From Ariolimax columbianus (taxonomy: Eukaryota > Mollusca > Gastropoda > Stylommatophora > Arionidae), in the NCBI GenBank assembly GCA_036924085.1, contig JAVGWX010000004.1, positions 77,921,090 to 77,985,089 of the forward strand: a DNA stretch of 64,000 nt. The letters are read 5' to 3'. Both the position numbers and the translations under genes were made by a program. This document shows positions 1 to 10,079 of this stretch, piece by piece. Under the pieces are notes generated by a model. It did no database searches. It saw only the letters and a program-made list of their open reading frames with translations, and had not been told where the DNA came from. Each line of letters starts with the position of its first letter. The stretch's first letter is position 1.

Positions 1-2518
1 GGCTCTCATTTTCACTGTGTGTTGCCATTTCTTCCACTGCCGCCCTCAGTGCCTCTGCCTCCGCTCTGAAATTGCTTGTGTACTTACCAGTAGCGAATGA
101 CAGTGTTATTTTTCTGCCATTTGGTAGGTTCAGGAATGCTCCTGCCCCTCCGTTCTGTGTAGTGTTTGTTACAGAACCGTCGGTGTATGCATGGGTCCAG
201 TCCATGCTTGGGTAGCTTTTCGTTATGAAGCTTAGGGTAGTGTCTCTCCTTTCTTTTTCGGTCTGGCAGTTTTTGTTTGCAATACCTGGTATATTTTCTA
301 CCACCTCTGGAAATATATCCTGCCTCCAGGTAGGTTTTCGTACAGTAGTGATGGGTTTTGGTGTTGTTAGTGCGTTTATGGGATCTTCGTGCATCTTTGC
401 TTTGGCTATTTCTGCAAAGTTTCTCCGCTTTAGTTTCCCATTTCCCAAATTGTTTAGTCTCTGGTACATTGGATGGTCCGTCAGTCTTCGGAGTTTCTCT
501 GACTGCAGCTGGGCTCTGCAGTCTCTTCTGTCGGTCATGGATTGCAGTTTTGTAATCTTTTCAAGTTCTACAATTGGCGTTGACTTCATGCCACCTGTTA
601 TAATTCTCATGGCTTGGTTTTGAAGTTTGTTAACTTTATCGAAGTTCGCCTTCGCTGCTGTTGTCCATGCCGCGATGCCATACTCGAGAACTGGTCTCAC
701 TCTTCCAGTGTACAGTTTCTTTAGTATGCCTTCGTCTGCTCCCCAGCTTGTGCCAGCAAGTTTCCTCATGATCGCCATTCTTTCTCTGGCTTTCTTTCGG
801 TTTCTCTCAATCTGACTTTTCCATGTCATGCGCCGATCAAATGTGACTCCCAGATAGGTTGGGTTGTCGTTTGGCTGCAGAATTTTGCCATTTAGGCTTA
901 GTTTGGTACTTTGGGGTTTTAATGAGAGCGAGAATATTGTGCACGTGGTTTTCTCCTCGTTTATTTTGACCAGCCATGAGTTCGCCCACTTTTCCAGCGA
1001 TGTTAGGGCCGTTTGCATCCGATTTCTTGCTATGGTGAGATTCTTTTCAGAGGTCCACATAGCCAGATCGTCTGCAAACATTGAGCTATGGACTCTTCTT
1101 GGTATATTCTCTGTAATATCGTTTATATATACCAGGAAGAGTGTGGGTGACAGTACTCCCCCTTGGGGTACTCCCTGCTCGAGTGTCACCTTTTTGCTCA
1201 TCTGCCCTTGTACTTGGACTCTGGCCGTTCTTTGTTTGAGGTAGTGGTTGATCCACTTGTACATCTTCCCACAAACATCACTTCTTCTTAGCTTGACTCT
1301 AAGTCCATCCTTCCAGACTTTGTCAAATGCCTTTTCCAGATCCACCCAAACAGCTACTGTGTGTTTCTGTGCCTGGTAGGCATCTTCTATCTCCTGGGCT
1401 ATGAGGATGACCTGGTCCTCAGTGGATCTGTGCTGTCTAAAGCCGGCTTGCTGTGGAATTAGTATTCGTTTTTCTTCCAGATGCCACATCAGTCTGGTGT
1501 TTATCATCCGTTCCATCAGCTTGCCGACACAGCTCAGTAGGCTTATGGGCCTGTATCCATTCGGATCTGTTTTATCCTTTCCTGTTTTTGGTACTGGTAC
1601 CAGTATTGCATCTTTCCATGCCTGGGGTACAATACCCCTTTTCCAGCTTTGGTTCAGGACTGATAGCAGTTTTTTCTTTGCTGTTTGGCCCAGCCCCATC
1701 AGCATTTCGTTTGTTATCCCGTCTTTTCCGGGAGATTTCCTTTTCTTTAGTGTTCTCATAGCCTCTTCCATTTCGCGCATTGTTAGTTTGGCCATCATGT
1801 GCTCTTCAGGAGCCGTATTTATGTTTTCGTGTCCCTTTAGCTCTTCGCTAATGTCTGTATGCTTATCTGCAGGGACCTCGATGTGGTTTGCTCTGGCATA
1901 GTGATCGACAAAGGCGTTTGCGGCTTTCTTACCTGTGATCAAGTTCTCGCCCTGCTTGATGGTAATTTGTTTATTTGACGGGGTTTCGTCATTCATGGCT
2001 CTGACTAGCTTCCATAGCTTGTTCCCTTCTTTGTCCAGGTTTAAACTTTCCGTTTTATTTTTCCAACTTTCTCTTGCTGTTTGCTTGAGAGTGTGTTTGT
2101 ACTTCGCCGCGGCGGCTTTGAGGGCGATGTTTGCCTCCACGGATTTTTCTCGTTCTGCCATGTTCCTAGCATTTGTTACTGCATCTTCCACTTTCTGTAA
2201 CTCATCATTCCAGTAGGGCTTATAGTTTTTCCTAGCTCCTCTTGGGATGGTTTCAGTGGCGGCTTGCATTATTGCCTTGCTTAGGCTCTCTACCATGGGC
2301 TTCATTTTGGTGTTTCGTGTGTTGATGGTTTCACACAGCCCATCTGTCAGGATTGCAAATCTGTCCCAGTCGGCTCGTTTGTAATTCCAACGTGGGAGCG
2401 GTTTTGTTTCCTGTGGGCCTACTTTCATGTCAATGGTTAGCCTGATCGGCCTGTGGTCGCTACCTGCCAGTTGGTTTAGCACCTGGCGGTCTATTTTATA
2501 GTGTATGTCTATGTGTGG
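1..2518 (-). CDS. LINE reverse transcriptase plus RNase H (partial, no stop before window edge)
   Basis: I translated this strand base by base from about 2518 to 1 and found no stop codon. The frame opens in the endonuclease tail (SDHRPI), then shows the RT core: KSPGKDGITNEML, VPVPKTGKD, YRPISLLSCVGKLMERM, QAGFRQHRSTEDQV, VDLEKAFD (motif A), GVPQGGVLSPTLF (motif B), MFADDLAMW (motif C with the Asp pair) and YLGVTFD (motif E). The thumb region follows (RPVLEYGIAAW, GGMKSTPI). The RNase H domain begins with AYTDGSVTNTTQNGGAG and reaches NFRAEAEALRAA at the edge. This protein copies LINE RNA at the nicked target. It needs the upstream frame for translation, so the frameshift makes it a near-intact but broken copy unless that base is an assembly error. 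Confidence 0.9.
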
Positions 2519-3305
2519 AGAAGGCCAAATCTGGAGTCGAGGTGGTATGCCATGTTCTAGAATAGAAGCTAGGGCTATCCTCCGGCCTATTGATTAGGGA
2601 GAGATTTGCATCTATCTCCCAATCTTCCACTTCGTCACCTCTGCTGTCTGTGTCAGAGTATCCCCATCTCTCCGAGTGGCTGTTGAAATCTCCAACTACT
2701 ATGCAGTTGGAGTCTCTGACCTCCATACTCGAGAGCGATAGGTCTCTGTTTGGTGGTCCGTACAGATTGAAAATGCGGAGCGTCGTCTCTTGAGCCATTA
2801 TGTCAACTCCTACAATTTCTGCTTGTCCGGTGTGATTGACAGGTACCGCGCTACTCGGTATGCTGTTTCTGGTCAGTATCAGGACCCCTCCTTTGTGGCC
2901 TTCTCTATCTAGACGGAAGGTCTGGTATCCTCTGATTGAGAATTTATGGTTATTGTTGAGGTGCGTTTCCTGGATACATGCCACGTCAATCTTACCTTCA
3001 TGCAGGTGGTGTGTTAGGGAAAGTTTTTTGTTAATGACTCCCTCCGCATTCCACTGTAGTATTCTGAGGGTCTTGAGGTTTTGGCCAATAGACGTTGCCC
3101 CATAGCCATGTGCCTTGACTCCACGACACATGGGTGGGTGACCACCAGTAGTCAAGGGTGGGCCCCTTCGAGGCGTGAGGCCCGGCGCTATCGCTGCCTG
3201 GCGGGTCTCCTCAGGATGAGCGCCATACGTTTTTCGAATAGGTTGTACTGCCATCATACTGTGATTTACGTTGCACTGTTTTGTTAGGCTTGCGGCCCCG
3301 TGCAT
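2496..3305 (-). CDS. LINE endonuclease domain (exonuclease-endonuclease-phosphatase fold), frameshifted before its C-terminus
   Basis: The 269-residue frame begins with a poorly conserved ~80-residue leader. It then enters an APE-like endonuclease at LRILQWNAEGV. Visible motifs are IQETHL (metal-binding Glu), GYQTFRLDR, GGVLIL, FNLYGPPN and the catalytic VGDFNSHSERWG block. The domain nicks target DNA to prime reverse transcription. The frame stops at a TAA about eight codons after PDLAF. The final catalytic SDHRPI motif is present but in another frame, downstream of a 1-base insertion or 2-base deletion near 2519. As read, the endonuclease is therefore split from its catalytic His and from the RT. 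The ATG at 3303-3305 is the first in frame; whether it is the real start is uncertain. Confidence 0.85.
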   Translation of the reverse strand: MHGAASLTKQCNVNHSMMAVQPIRKTYGAHPEETRQAAIAPGLTPRRGPPLTTGGHPPMCRGVKAHGYGATSIGQNLKTLRILQWNAEGVINKKLSLTHHLHEGKIDVACIQETHLNNNHKFSIRGYQTFRLDREGHKGGVLILTRNSIPSSAVPVNHTGQAEIVGVDIMAQETTLRIFNLYGPPNRDLSLSSMEVRDSNCIVVGDFNSHSERWGYSDTDSRGDEVEDWEIDANLSLINRPEDSPSFYSRTWHTTSTPDLAFSTHRHTL

Positions 3306-4084
3306 CCGATTTCAACAGGCGTTTCTGTAGGGATGCCCTCCTTAGCCTTTGGCTGTCCCCAGCCTATCTGCAAGGCAGCAGTTGTTTACTATCAGAGTTT
3401 TCTCTCCTATGGAAGTTGTCTTACCAGACTATCGAGTCTTCACTACTCGTGTCAATAGGATGCAATGATGATATGTGATATATGAGATGGACTGGTTTAC
3501 CCGGAAGAGAGGCAGTCCAGTGTGTCTGTATCCCAGGATCGTCACGTCCTGCCAGAAACGTAGCATTTGCATGTGAGTGGGGTAACTCTTTTTCCCTTTA
3601 TTTCCTTGGCTTCTATGCAGGGATGGTACGCCTAGCATTCCCCGCCACCTGGGGTGTTGACACAGTGGGGCAGGTGTGCAATGTCCGCTGGTCTGCATCT
3701 CTTCTGCGTCCAGCATGATAGTTATGGCTGATATCGTACAGGGGTAGATATCGTAGCCGGAGTGCATTCAGCCAGAGGACAAGCCTGGTAATGTCACAGA
3801 GATGTTGATCGCCTGGTGTGCGGACAACTCTCATGGTCAGTGGTTGAGTCTTGACAGTTCACAGTGAGGTGGCTGCTCTACTGTTTTCGACACCCCGACC
3901 AGGTTCTAAGTCTTTGGTTGGTGTTTTTCCCACCCCATCGCCGTGTAGGGTGAGTATCAAGCAGTTGTCCGCCCGCTTTGATTGGCGGGCGGCAAGAACC
4001 TCTTACTGTGGCTCTACCTGATAGGGCTGGGGCGCAAGCCCCAGGTCCCGAGCATGTAGGAGCCTCCCATTGCAGTGGTGCTGA
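3306..4084. other. Unassigned sequence between LINE 5' end and rDNA relic
   Basis: No convincing coding region or RNA gene is visible. The part next to 3305, up to roughly 3480, may be the 5' untranslated region of the LINE; this is inference from position only. The short frames here have no recognisable motif. Confidence 0.4.
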
Positions 4085-4320
4085 GATTTTGGGCGGGATT
4101 GCGGCTTACAAGGGTTCGGCCGTAATCCCCCACATGGTAGCCTCGCGCCCTTGGCTTATCAGCCTGGTACGTGAACCAAAGTGTCTGCGGCTCCTCTCGA
4201 TTTGAGCTGGTTTTCCGTAGCAACGCCCTGTCATTTGTAGGGTAAAACTGACCTGTCTTCAGATGATCTATTTCCAGCACCCGTTCACTATTTGGTCAGA
4301 CGAATTTATTGAGGGCTTTT
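4085..4320 (-). pseudogene. Diverged 28S rRNA 3'-segment (includes sarcin-ricin loop region)
   Basis: On the minus strand this matches the 3' domain of eukaryotic 28S rRNA with many substitutions. Reading the plus strand (antisense), gtagggtaaaactgacctgt (4237-4256) corresponds to conserved gtagggtaaaactaacctgt. The stretch tgcggctcctctcg (4186-4199) corresponds to the complement of the sarcin-ricin loop, conserved as tgcggttcctctcg. The stretch ggtagcctcgcgccc (4136) corresponds to ggtagcttcgcacca. The blocks lie in the same order and spacing as in 28S. The sarcin-ricin loop itself is altered (gattt where tactg is expected), so a functional rRNA is unlikely. It lies downstream of the 18S fragment in transcription order, as in an rDNA unit with its middle deleted. 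Confidence 0.65.
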
Positions 4321-4881
4321 GTTTGTCAATGACCAGGTATTTGAAATCTGCGGTTTCTGCGGAGTTAAACACGATTTCCGTAGCGTTCTTTCATTTGAGT
4401 GTTTGAGAGCTGACTTGTCATCCGTGGGTCTAATACCAGCGTACGTTCATTATTAGACCCAAACGGCAGTGCTCTCGATTTGTCAGTTGTTCTACAGTAT
4501 TGGCGTGTTCAGTCAAATTAAGCCGCAGGTTCCACACCTGGTGGTGCCCTTCCGTCAATTCCCTTAGCGAGACAATCAAGTTTCTTAGAGGGTAGCCCCA
4601 AAATTTTCGAGGGTCTAATTCCAGCACATGTTCTCTATTAGACCCCACGAAGGTGTACTTTTTGATAGTCATTCTGCAGTATTGGCGTGGTAAGTTAAAT
4701 TAGGTCTCAGGCTCCACTCCTGATAGTGCTCTTCCGTCAATTCCTTTATCAAACACTGGATGCAGACAAAACCGAGCCACAGGGGGCATAACCCCAGATT
4801 TCTGGGGGTCTATGTCCAGCACCAGTTCCATATTAGGCCCCAGAAGAGTGGTCTCGGCATGTCAATCATTTCAGTGTTGGC
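4321..4881 (-). repeat. Degenerate tandem units joining a 28S-like hairpin segment to an 18S-like segment
   Basis: Three successive units of about 180 bp each contain two parts. One resembles the 28S region at 4260-4300 (a GGTCTAA...TTAG block at 4426-4460, 4611-4645 and 4806-4840). The other resembles an 18S segment around the universal GGAATTGACGGAAG sequence (antisense at 4504-4566 and 4685-4748). The third unit runs directly into the true 18S at 4882. A shared junction motif, cagtattggcgtg, links the parts at about 4495 and 4675, with cagtgttggccgtg at 4873. The units have clearly diverged from one another. They look like an rDNA deletion junction that was then tandemly duplicated. Confidence 0.6.
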
Positions 4882-4904
4882 CGTGTTGAGTCAAATTAAG
4901 CCGC

Positions 4905-4953
<49 letters not shown>

Positions 4954-6120
4954 TTTGCAACCATACTTCCCCCGGAACCCAAACACTTTGGTTTCTCGGA
5001 AGCTGCCCACAGAGTCATCGAAGCAACTCCTGCGGATCGCTAGTCGGCATCGTTTATGGTCAGAACTACGACGGTATCTGATCGTCTTCGCACCTCTGAC
5101 TTTCGTTCTTGATTAATGAAAACATTCTTGACAAATGCTTTCGCAGTAGCTCGTCTTGCGGCGATCCAAGAATTTCACCTCTAACGCCGCAATACGAATG
5201 CCCCCGTTTGTCCCTGTTAATCATTACCTCCAGTTCCGAAAACCAACAAAATAGAACCGAGGTCCTATTCCATTATTCCATGCACCATTATTCAGGCAGC
5301 CGAGGCCTGCTTTGAACACTCTAATTTTTTCAAAGTAAACGCGCCGGCCACCCAGGACGCTCAGCGAAGAGCACCCGTGGGAGAGAGCCGGCAGACGGTA
5401 GGGCAGGAGACAACGGGCAGTGAACCGGCGCGAGCCGGACCGCCCGCCTGCGCCTGAGATCCAACTACGAGCTTTTTAACTGCAACAACTTTAATATACG
5501 CTATTGGAGCTGGAATTACCGCGGCTGCTGGCACCAGACTTGCCCTCCAATAGATCCTCGTTAAAGGGTTTAAAGTGTACTCATTCCAATTACGGGGCCT
5601 CGAAAGAGTCCCGTATTGTTATTTTTCGTCACTACCTCCCCGTGCCGGGAGTGGGTAAGTTGCGCGCCTGCTGCCTTCCTTGGGTGTGGTAGCCGTTTCT
5701 CATGCTCCCTCTCCGGAATCGAACCCTGATTCCCCGTTACCCGTTACAAACATGGTAGGCATGTCACGTACCATCGACATTTGATAGGGCAGACATTTGA
5801 AAGATGCGTCGCCGGCACATGAGGCCATGCGATCAGCACAAAGTTATCCAGAGTCACCAGTGGGGACGCCGCAACCCCGCGAGGGGAAACGACGATTGGT
5901 TTTGAACTAATAAAAGCGCTCTTTCCGCGAGGGTCGGAGCTTGGTAAGCATGTATTAGCTCTAGAATTGCCACAGTTATCCAAGTAGGATCGTGTCATCT
6001 AAGGAACCTCGACTGATTTAATGAGCCATTCGCGGTTTCACCGTGAGACAGTGTGAACTTAGACATGCATGGCTTAATCTTTGAGACAAGCATATGACTA
6101 CTGGCAGGATCAACCAGATA
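4882..6120 (-). rRNA. 18S: 18S rRNA gene, 5' two-thirds only
   Basis: The minus strand starts with tATCTGGTTGATCCTGCCAG at 6120 and proceeds through the canonical small-subunit sequence. It includes the 530-loop region (antisense ccgcggctgctggcacc at 5519) and the block antisense to AATTGACGGAAG near 4930. It ends abruptly after TTTGACTCAACACG at 4882. Length is ~1.24 kb against about 1.8-1.9 kb for a complete molluscan 18S. A GC-rich V4-type expansion at ~5340-5455 suits a gastropod. The missing 3' third is not elsewhere in the window, so the gene cannot make a functional 18S. Small differences from the usual consensus near 4980-5040 fit a relic. Confidence 0.93.
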
Positions 6121-7490
6121 TCTGTCGGAGACGTACGTACAGCACACACCGGTCGGCGGAGGAAGGGTGTGTAAAAAGCCTCACTGGGACGGCCGCAGGG
6201 ACCGACTGACGGGACGGACGGAGGGTTGTTCCACCCGTCCCTCACTCCGTCGACCTAGGACCGCCTGCTGACAGGGGCCTCCCACACGCACCAGACGACC
6301 GACCGACCGGGCTCGTTCGAGGAGGGATGGCAGCGCTCTGTGCAGAACGGATCCCAACGACCTCGGCGACGAATTTCACTGGGACTAGAGACACAATTTG
6401 GCCTGCCCTTCTCCGTAGGGAGAACGCAGGGCCTCGAGGCAACGATTCCTGCTTTCCATTTGCCGGTCACAAGCTCTTTGCGAGAGTCGGACCACCAGCG
6501 AGACGTACTGTCGAGCTCTGCTATAAGCCTTAGATAAATCACCACGGACGGACCACGTTTCCTGATACGGACCAGACTAGCGCACCTCGGTGGAGGAGCC
6601 ACTACCACAAACCGCACCCAATTCGCACTACGGGGAAAGGCAGGCGAGCGTTTTCCGCAAGCCCGCGCTATCGCTCCGCCTGGCGGGACTGAGATCGCTT
6701 TACGAACACTGGTTGAAATTGAGTCGCTGCGGCGAGACAACTACCCCAGCCTATCCTTCCGAAAGCAATAGTATACAGATACAATGGAAACAAAGCCAAA
6801 GGGCAAAAGATGGAAAGGATAAATAACAGAAATAGTAAAGCTCCCCGTGTACGAAGCACTTACTAGGGCCCGGTCCAGAAACCTCTTCATAACCTGACAA
6901 CGAAAATCACAAGCAGAATAGAGGCGAAAAGAAAGAAAGGACACCGATTACGAAACTATCTATAGATCAGGTAATATTATCACATGATCGCTCTTTGCAG
7001 CCCCCTCCCTTGAAAATCTAAGACGCTTTCATTCAAGGTACATGCCTTTTTGTAGTCTAGATAAGTGAGCTAAATGGACTTGACACAAATACGATGACGT
7101 GAGTTTTGAGATTTGAGAACCTTCTGTCTCTAACAAGAGCTGCTTAGACCTTGTTCCCTGTGTGTAATGTACAATTTATATCATTTTATCTTTACATTGA
7201 ACCTTTTCCCCCAAGTGAATCTCTTCAAGATTCTCCTAGTAACTCGAAACAACAAGTCTATGCTCTTGATCTAATATCTTCCCGTAGCATACTTGAGGTT
7301 TTTAAAGTGCGCTCAACGGGGAAGGATATGTATATTTATGTTATTTGAGAGCTCTCCAGCTCAAGTTGTTGTTGATTTAATTGTGTTCTTTTTGTTGTTT
7401 TCTGATAAGGTTTGTGTAGGGCATATGACAAAAACCAGAAAAGTAAATAGACGCACAGAAAGGTCCAGTTTGCTCAATCTTAGGAGTTAT
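6121..7490. other. Sequence upstream of 18S: possible external transcribed spacer, then unassigned DNA
   Basis: Immediately 5' of the 18S start, bases 6121 to about 6760 are GC-richer than the surroundings and contain many cggacgg-like words, as expected of an rDNA external transcribed spacer. This is inferred from position and composition; spacers are not conserved enough to recognise. From about 6760 to 7490 the DNA becomes AT-rich and I see no gene, RNA or repeat. No RNA polymerase I promoter can be assigned by eye. Confidence 0.4.
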
Positions 7491-7499
7491 ATGAATCGG

Positions 7500-8060
7500 T
7501 GAAATTAAAACTGTAATAGTAAAAGTTTGTCCCAAAGTAGTTACACACCTGTCGGTAAATGAAGTTATTAGAAACTTCATTAAAGGTTTGTCCCATGGTA
7601 ATTGCACTATTGTCGGGAAATGAAGTGGTTAAGGACTTCAGTAATGGTTTGTCCCGTAGTACTTAGATTATTGTTATGGAAGGAAGTTGTTAAAGGATCC
7701 AGCAATGGTTTGTCCCGTAGTAGTTAGATTATTGTTATGGAAGGAAGTTGTTAGAGACATCAGTAAAGGATTGCATCATAGTAGTTACACGATTGTCGGG
7801 GATTGAAGATGTTAAAGACTTCAATAAAGGTTAGTCCCGTACTAGTTACACAATTATCGGTAAATGAAGCTGTTTAGAGACTTCAATAAAGGTTAGTCCC
7901 GTACTAGTTGCACAATTATCGGTAAATGAAGCTGTTTAGAGACTTCAGTAAAGGATTGCCCAATAGTAATTACACTATTGTCGAGGAATGAAGTTGTTAG
8001 ATACTTCAGTATACTTAGCTGCAGCTTGTTTAAGGTAGGGTGGCTAGTTCCTTGCCTCTC
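7500..8060 (+). repeat. Family D element copy 1: degenerate ~60-bp minisatellite
   Basis: About eight or nine diverged units share aaaggtttgtcc, ttacac.attgtcgg and gaagttgttagagac blocks. The same unit, better preserved at 62 bp, forms the array at 36290-37800. Both arrays end in homologous unique sequence (acttcagtat, then a cttgt..aggtag block), so they are copies of one dispersed element rather than independent satellites. The older, more diverged copy is here. Confidence 0.8.
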
Positions 8061-8082
8061 TGCCTGTTATTTCCTTAATCGT

Positions 8083-8093
8083 ATATCAGGTTC
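8083..8093 (+). repeat. Left 11-bp target-site duplication of LINE insertion
   Basis: The sequence atatcaggttc occurs just before the LINE body begins and again at 9336-9346 right after its (GAA)n tail. An 11-bp duplication is in the normal range for target-primed reverse transcription. Confidence 0.85.
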
Positions 8094-9335
8094 AAGCCAA
8101 AAGAGTTATAACAGGAGGCATGAAGTCAACGCCAATTGTAGAACTTGAAAAGATTACAAATCTGCAATCCATGACCGACAGAAGATACTGCAGAGCCCAG
8201 CAGCAAGCAGAGAAACTCAAAAGACTGACAGACCATCCAATGCATCAGAGACTAAATAGATTTGGAAATGGGAAACTAAAGCGGAGAAACTTTGCAGAAA
8301 CAGCCAATGCAAAAATGAGCGAAGACCCTATGAACATCGTAACAACACCAAAGCCTATCCCTACTGTACGCAAACCCACATGGAAGCAGCATATCATTCT
8401 TGAGGTGGTAGAAAATATACCAGGTATGGGAAACAAGAACAGCCAGACTGAAAAAGAAAGAAGAGACATAACCCTGAGGTACATAGCGGAAAACTACCCA
8501 AGCATGGACTGGACCGATACATACACCGACGGTTCTGTAACAAACACAACACAGAATGGAGGGGCAGGGGTATTCCTGAGCCTACCAAATGGTAGAAAAA
8601 TAACACTGTCAGTGGCAACTGGAAAATTCTCAAGCAATTTCAGAGCGGAGGCAGAGGCACTGAAGGCTCCAGTAGAAGCAATGCTCACAGGCGAAAACAA
8701 TGAAAGCCATATATCCTGTTCACATATGCCCTGGCCGTGGTCACAGCACTAAAAAGCCAGAAAAATACTGAACTTAATTGACTTAAGAGCAGTACTCTGT
8801 CAACTATGCCAGCAGTCCGCACCAAAAAGAGTAGTGGTACAGTGGGTTCCATCCCACTGTAACATCCAAGGCAACGAGGAGGCAGACAGACTGGCAAAAG
8901 AAGGTACAAGACTACCACAACCAGATTCTAGTGTGACCTACGAAGAGTCCAAAAGGCTTATTAGGGACAGATACATGGCCAAATGAGAAACAGAACATAC
9001 TGGCTACACAAAAAATGATGCCTACTACCAGCTGAACAGAAGAGAGCAGGTCGTGGTCTTCAGACTCCGCACAGGCCACAAGAGACTGAGGTATTATCTA
9101 TTCAATAAATTGAAGATAGGTGGCACTGACGAATGCTTGTGTGGCACAGGGAAAATGACCGCTAAACATCTGCTGCAAAATTGCCCTATGTACGATGACC
9201 AGAGAAAGCACATGTGGCCATTACCAGTGGCAACACTAGACAAGCTCTATGGCAGTATCGACAGCCTCAGGATGACAGCTGCTTTCTTCGAACAAATTCA
9301 AGTTGACGTCTGACAGCGTACGAAGAAGAAGAAGA
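8094..9335 (+). mobile_element. 5'-truncated copy of the I-like LINE (RT end, RNase H, 3' tail)
   Basis: This begins inside the RT thumb (AITGGMKSTPIVELEKI-like region), at a point equal to about 612 in the minus-strand element. It continues through RNase H to a stop and a short gaagaagaagaa tail. It is flanked by the 11-bp duplication atatcaggttc. It sits just outside the family D array. The related family D copy at 37850-37890 shows the same flanking sequence without the LINE, which acts as an empty site. The truncated 5' end and duplication are the classic result of incomplete reverse transcription. Confidence 0.9.
8120..9313 (+). pseudogene. LINE RNase H and C-terminal domain, broken by two frameshifts and a stop
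   Basis: The first frame ends at 8752 and reads MKSTPIVELEKITNLQ, then TYTDGSVTNTTQNGGAG (first RNase H acidic motif) and NFRAEAEALKAPVEA. Near 8710 the frame shifts and near 8780 it shifts again. It then resumes as RVVVQWVPSHCNIQGNEEAD, the C-terminal RNase H motif with its catalytic Asp. A TGA near 8984 interrupts the linker. The final part reads VVFRLRTGHKRLRYYL, then CLCGTGKMTAKHLLQNCP, a Cys/His cluster typical of LINE C-termini. It is very similar to the element at 1-3305 where the two overlap, so it is probably the same family. Confidence 0.88.
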
Positions 9336-9346
9336 ATATCAGGTTC
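9336..9346 (+). repeat. Right 11-bp target-site duplication of LINE insertion
   Basis: This atatcaggttc is identical to 8083-8093 and directly follows the gaagaagaagaa tail of the LINE. Confidence 0.85.
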
Positions 9347-9586
9347 CAATTTACAGCTGGCTCAACTGGAACTTGAAGGCTGCGGTAGTTAAATCCCATA
9401 CCTTTGACGTGAAAAGGGAACGCTCTACCGGGGATACGCCGCTGATAATAATAATTTGATTACACGAATGAACCGAAATTTTCAGTTCTTCAACAGCAGC
9501 ACAGACTGTATGATTGTAATTCTCTGCGTTAAAATGTGAAACGGTCTACACGTTATAGATGACTTGGCTTAGCTTGGCTTCGTTTG

Positions 9587-9908
9587 TTCTCAATCTCCCG
9601 CTACCAATCCCTGAAAGGGCTTAAGTAGCAGAATGGAGTCCAGAGAACGATATGCGTTGTTTACAGTGTACAGCTTGACTGCGATATGTGCACCTTTCGG
9701 TCCAACACATCCGACTTCAGCAAGCATTTTTTGAGTACCAGGTTAGCATTCCCTCTTCGATCCCTTCTCCTTAGCCAGTCTGCACTGCTGCAGCCTGTTA
9801 TCCACGATCACCGCGTAAAGGTGTAGAAGGGTCTTGGCAGCTTTGGTTCGCTGCCTCTGACGCTAGCGGTCAGCTATGCGCTCATGCGCTGCTCAGCATC
9901 TTGATCCC
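9587..9908 (-). mobile_element. Family A dispersed element, copy A1
   Basis: This is one of ten copies in the window. On the plus strand it reads ctcaatctcccgctacca, ttacagcttgactgcgatat-like, acacatccgacttcagca, cttagccagtctgc, cagcctgttatcca and ggtcttggcagct. In most copies the ctcaatctcccg end adjoins a (TTC)n tract, so the element is oriented on the minus strand with a (GAA)n 3' tail. It has no coding capacity, which suggests a SINE-like or LINE-end-derived nonautonomous element. I do not see a tRNA promoter in it. Confidence 0.75.
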
Positions 9909-10079
9909 TAGATGACTTGAAATGATACAATGATTTCACTGATACAGAACTGTTGGAAAGATTGAGTTGGATGTCGCTGAAACATGAGATGATTAGATAT
10001 TTATTGGGAACACATTACAGAAACATCTGATGACATTACAAGGCAATCTCTATTCTGGAATAGTAATAGTAGCAGCCCG

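Larger units (their letters stand above)
1..3305 (-). mobile_element. Nearly full-length I-like non-LTR retrotransposon (LINE), right part complete, cut by window start
   Basis: Read on the minus strand, this element codes in order for an APE-type endonuclease, a reverse transcriptase and the start of an RNase H domain. That domain order is known for I-type and related non-LTR clades, so I call it I-like; exact clade placement needs a phylogeny. The 3' end lies left of base 1. The coding sequence is open over its whole visible length except for one frameshift near 2519, so this is a young copy. A second, 5'-truncated copy of the same family lies at 8094-9335 and supplies the missing 3' end, including a (GAA)n tail. 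The 5' limit is uncertain and untranslated sequence may extend beyond 3305. Confidence 0.9.

Noticed and set aside
225..2216. Plus-strand open frames over the first 2.2 kb
   Set aside because: They are antisense shadows of the RT/RNase H coding sequence on the minus strand.
3429..3834. Small minus-strand proteins between the LINE and rDNA
   Set aside because: Overlapping short frames without motifs; no reason to prefer one.
5109..6740. Open frames over the 18S gene and its upstream spacer
   Set aside because: They overlap rRNA or GC-rich spacer and have no protein motifs.
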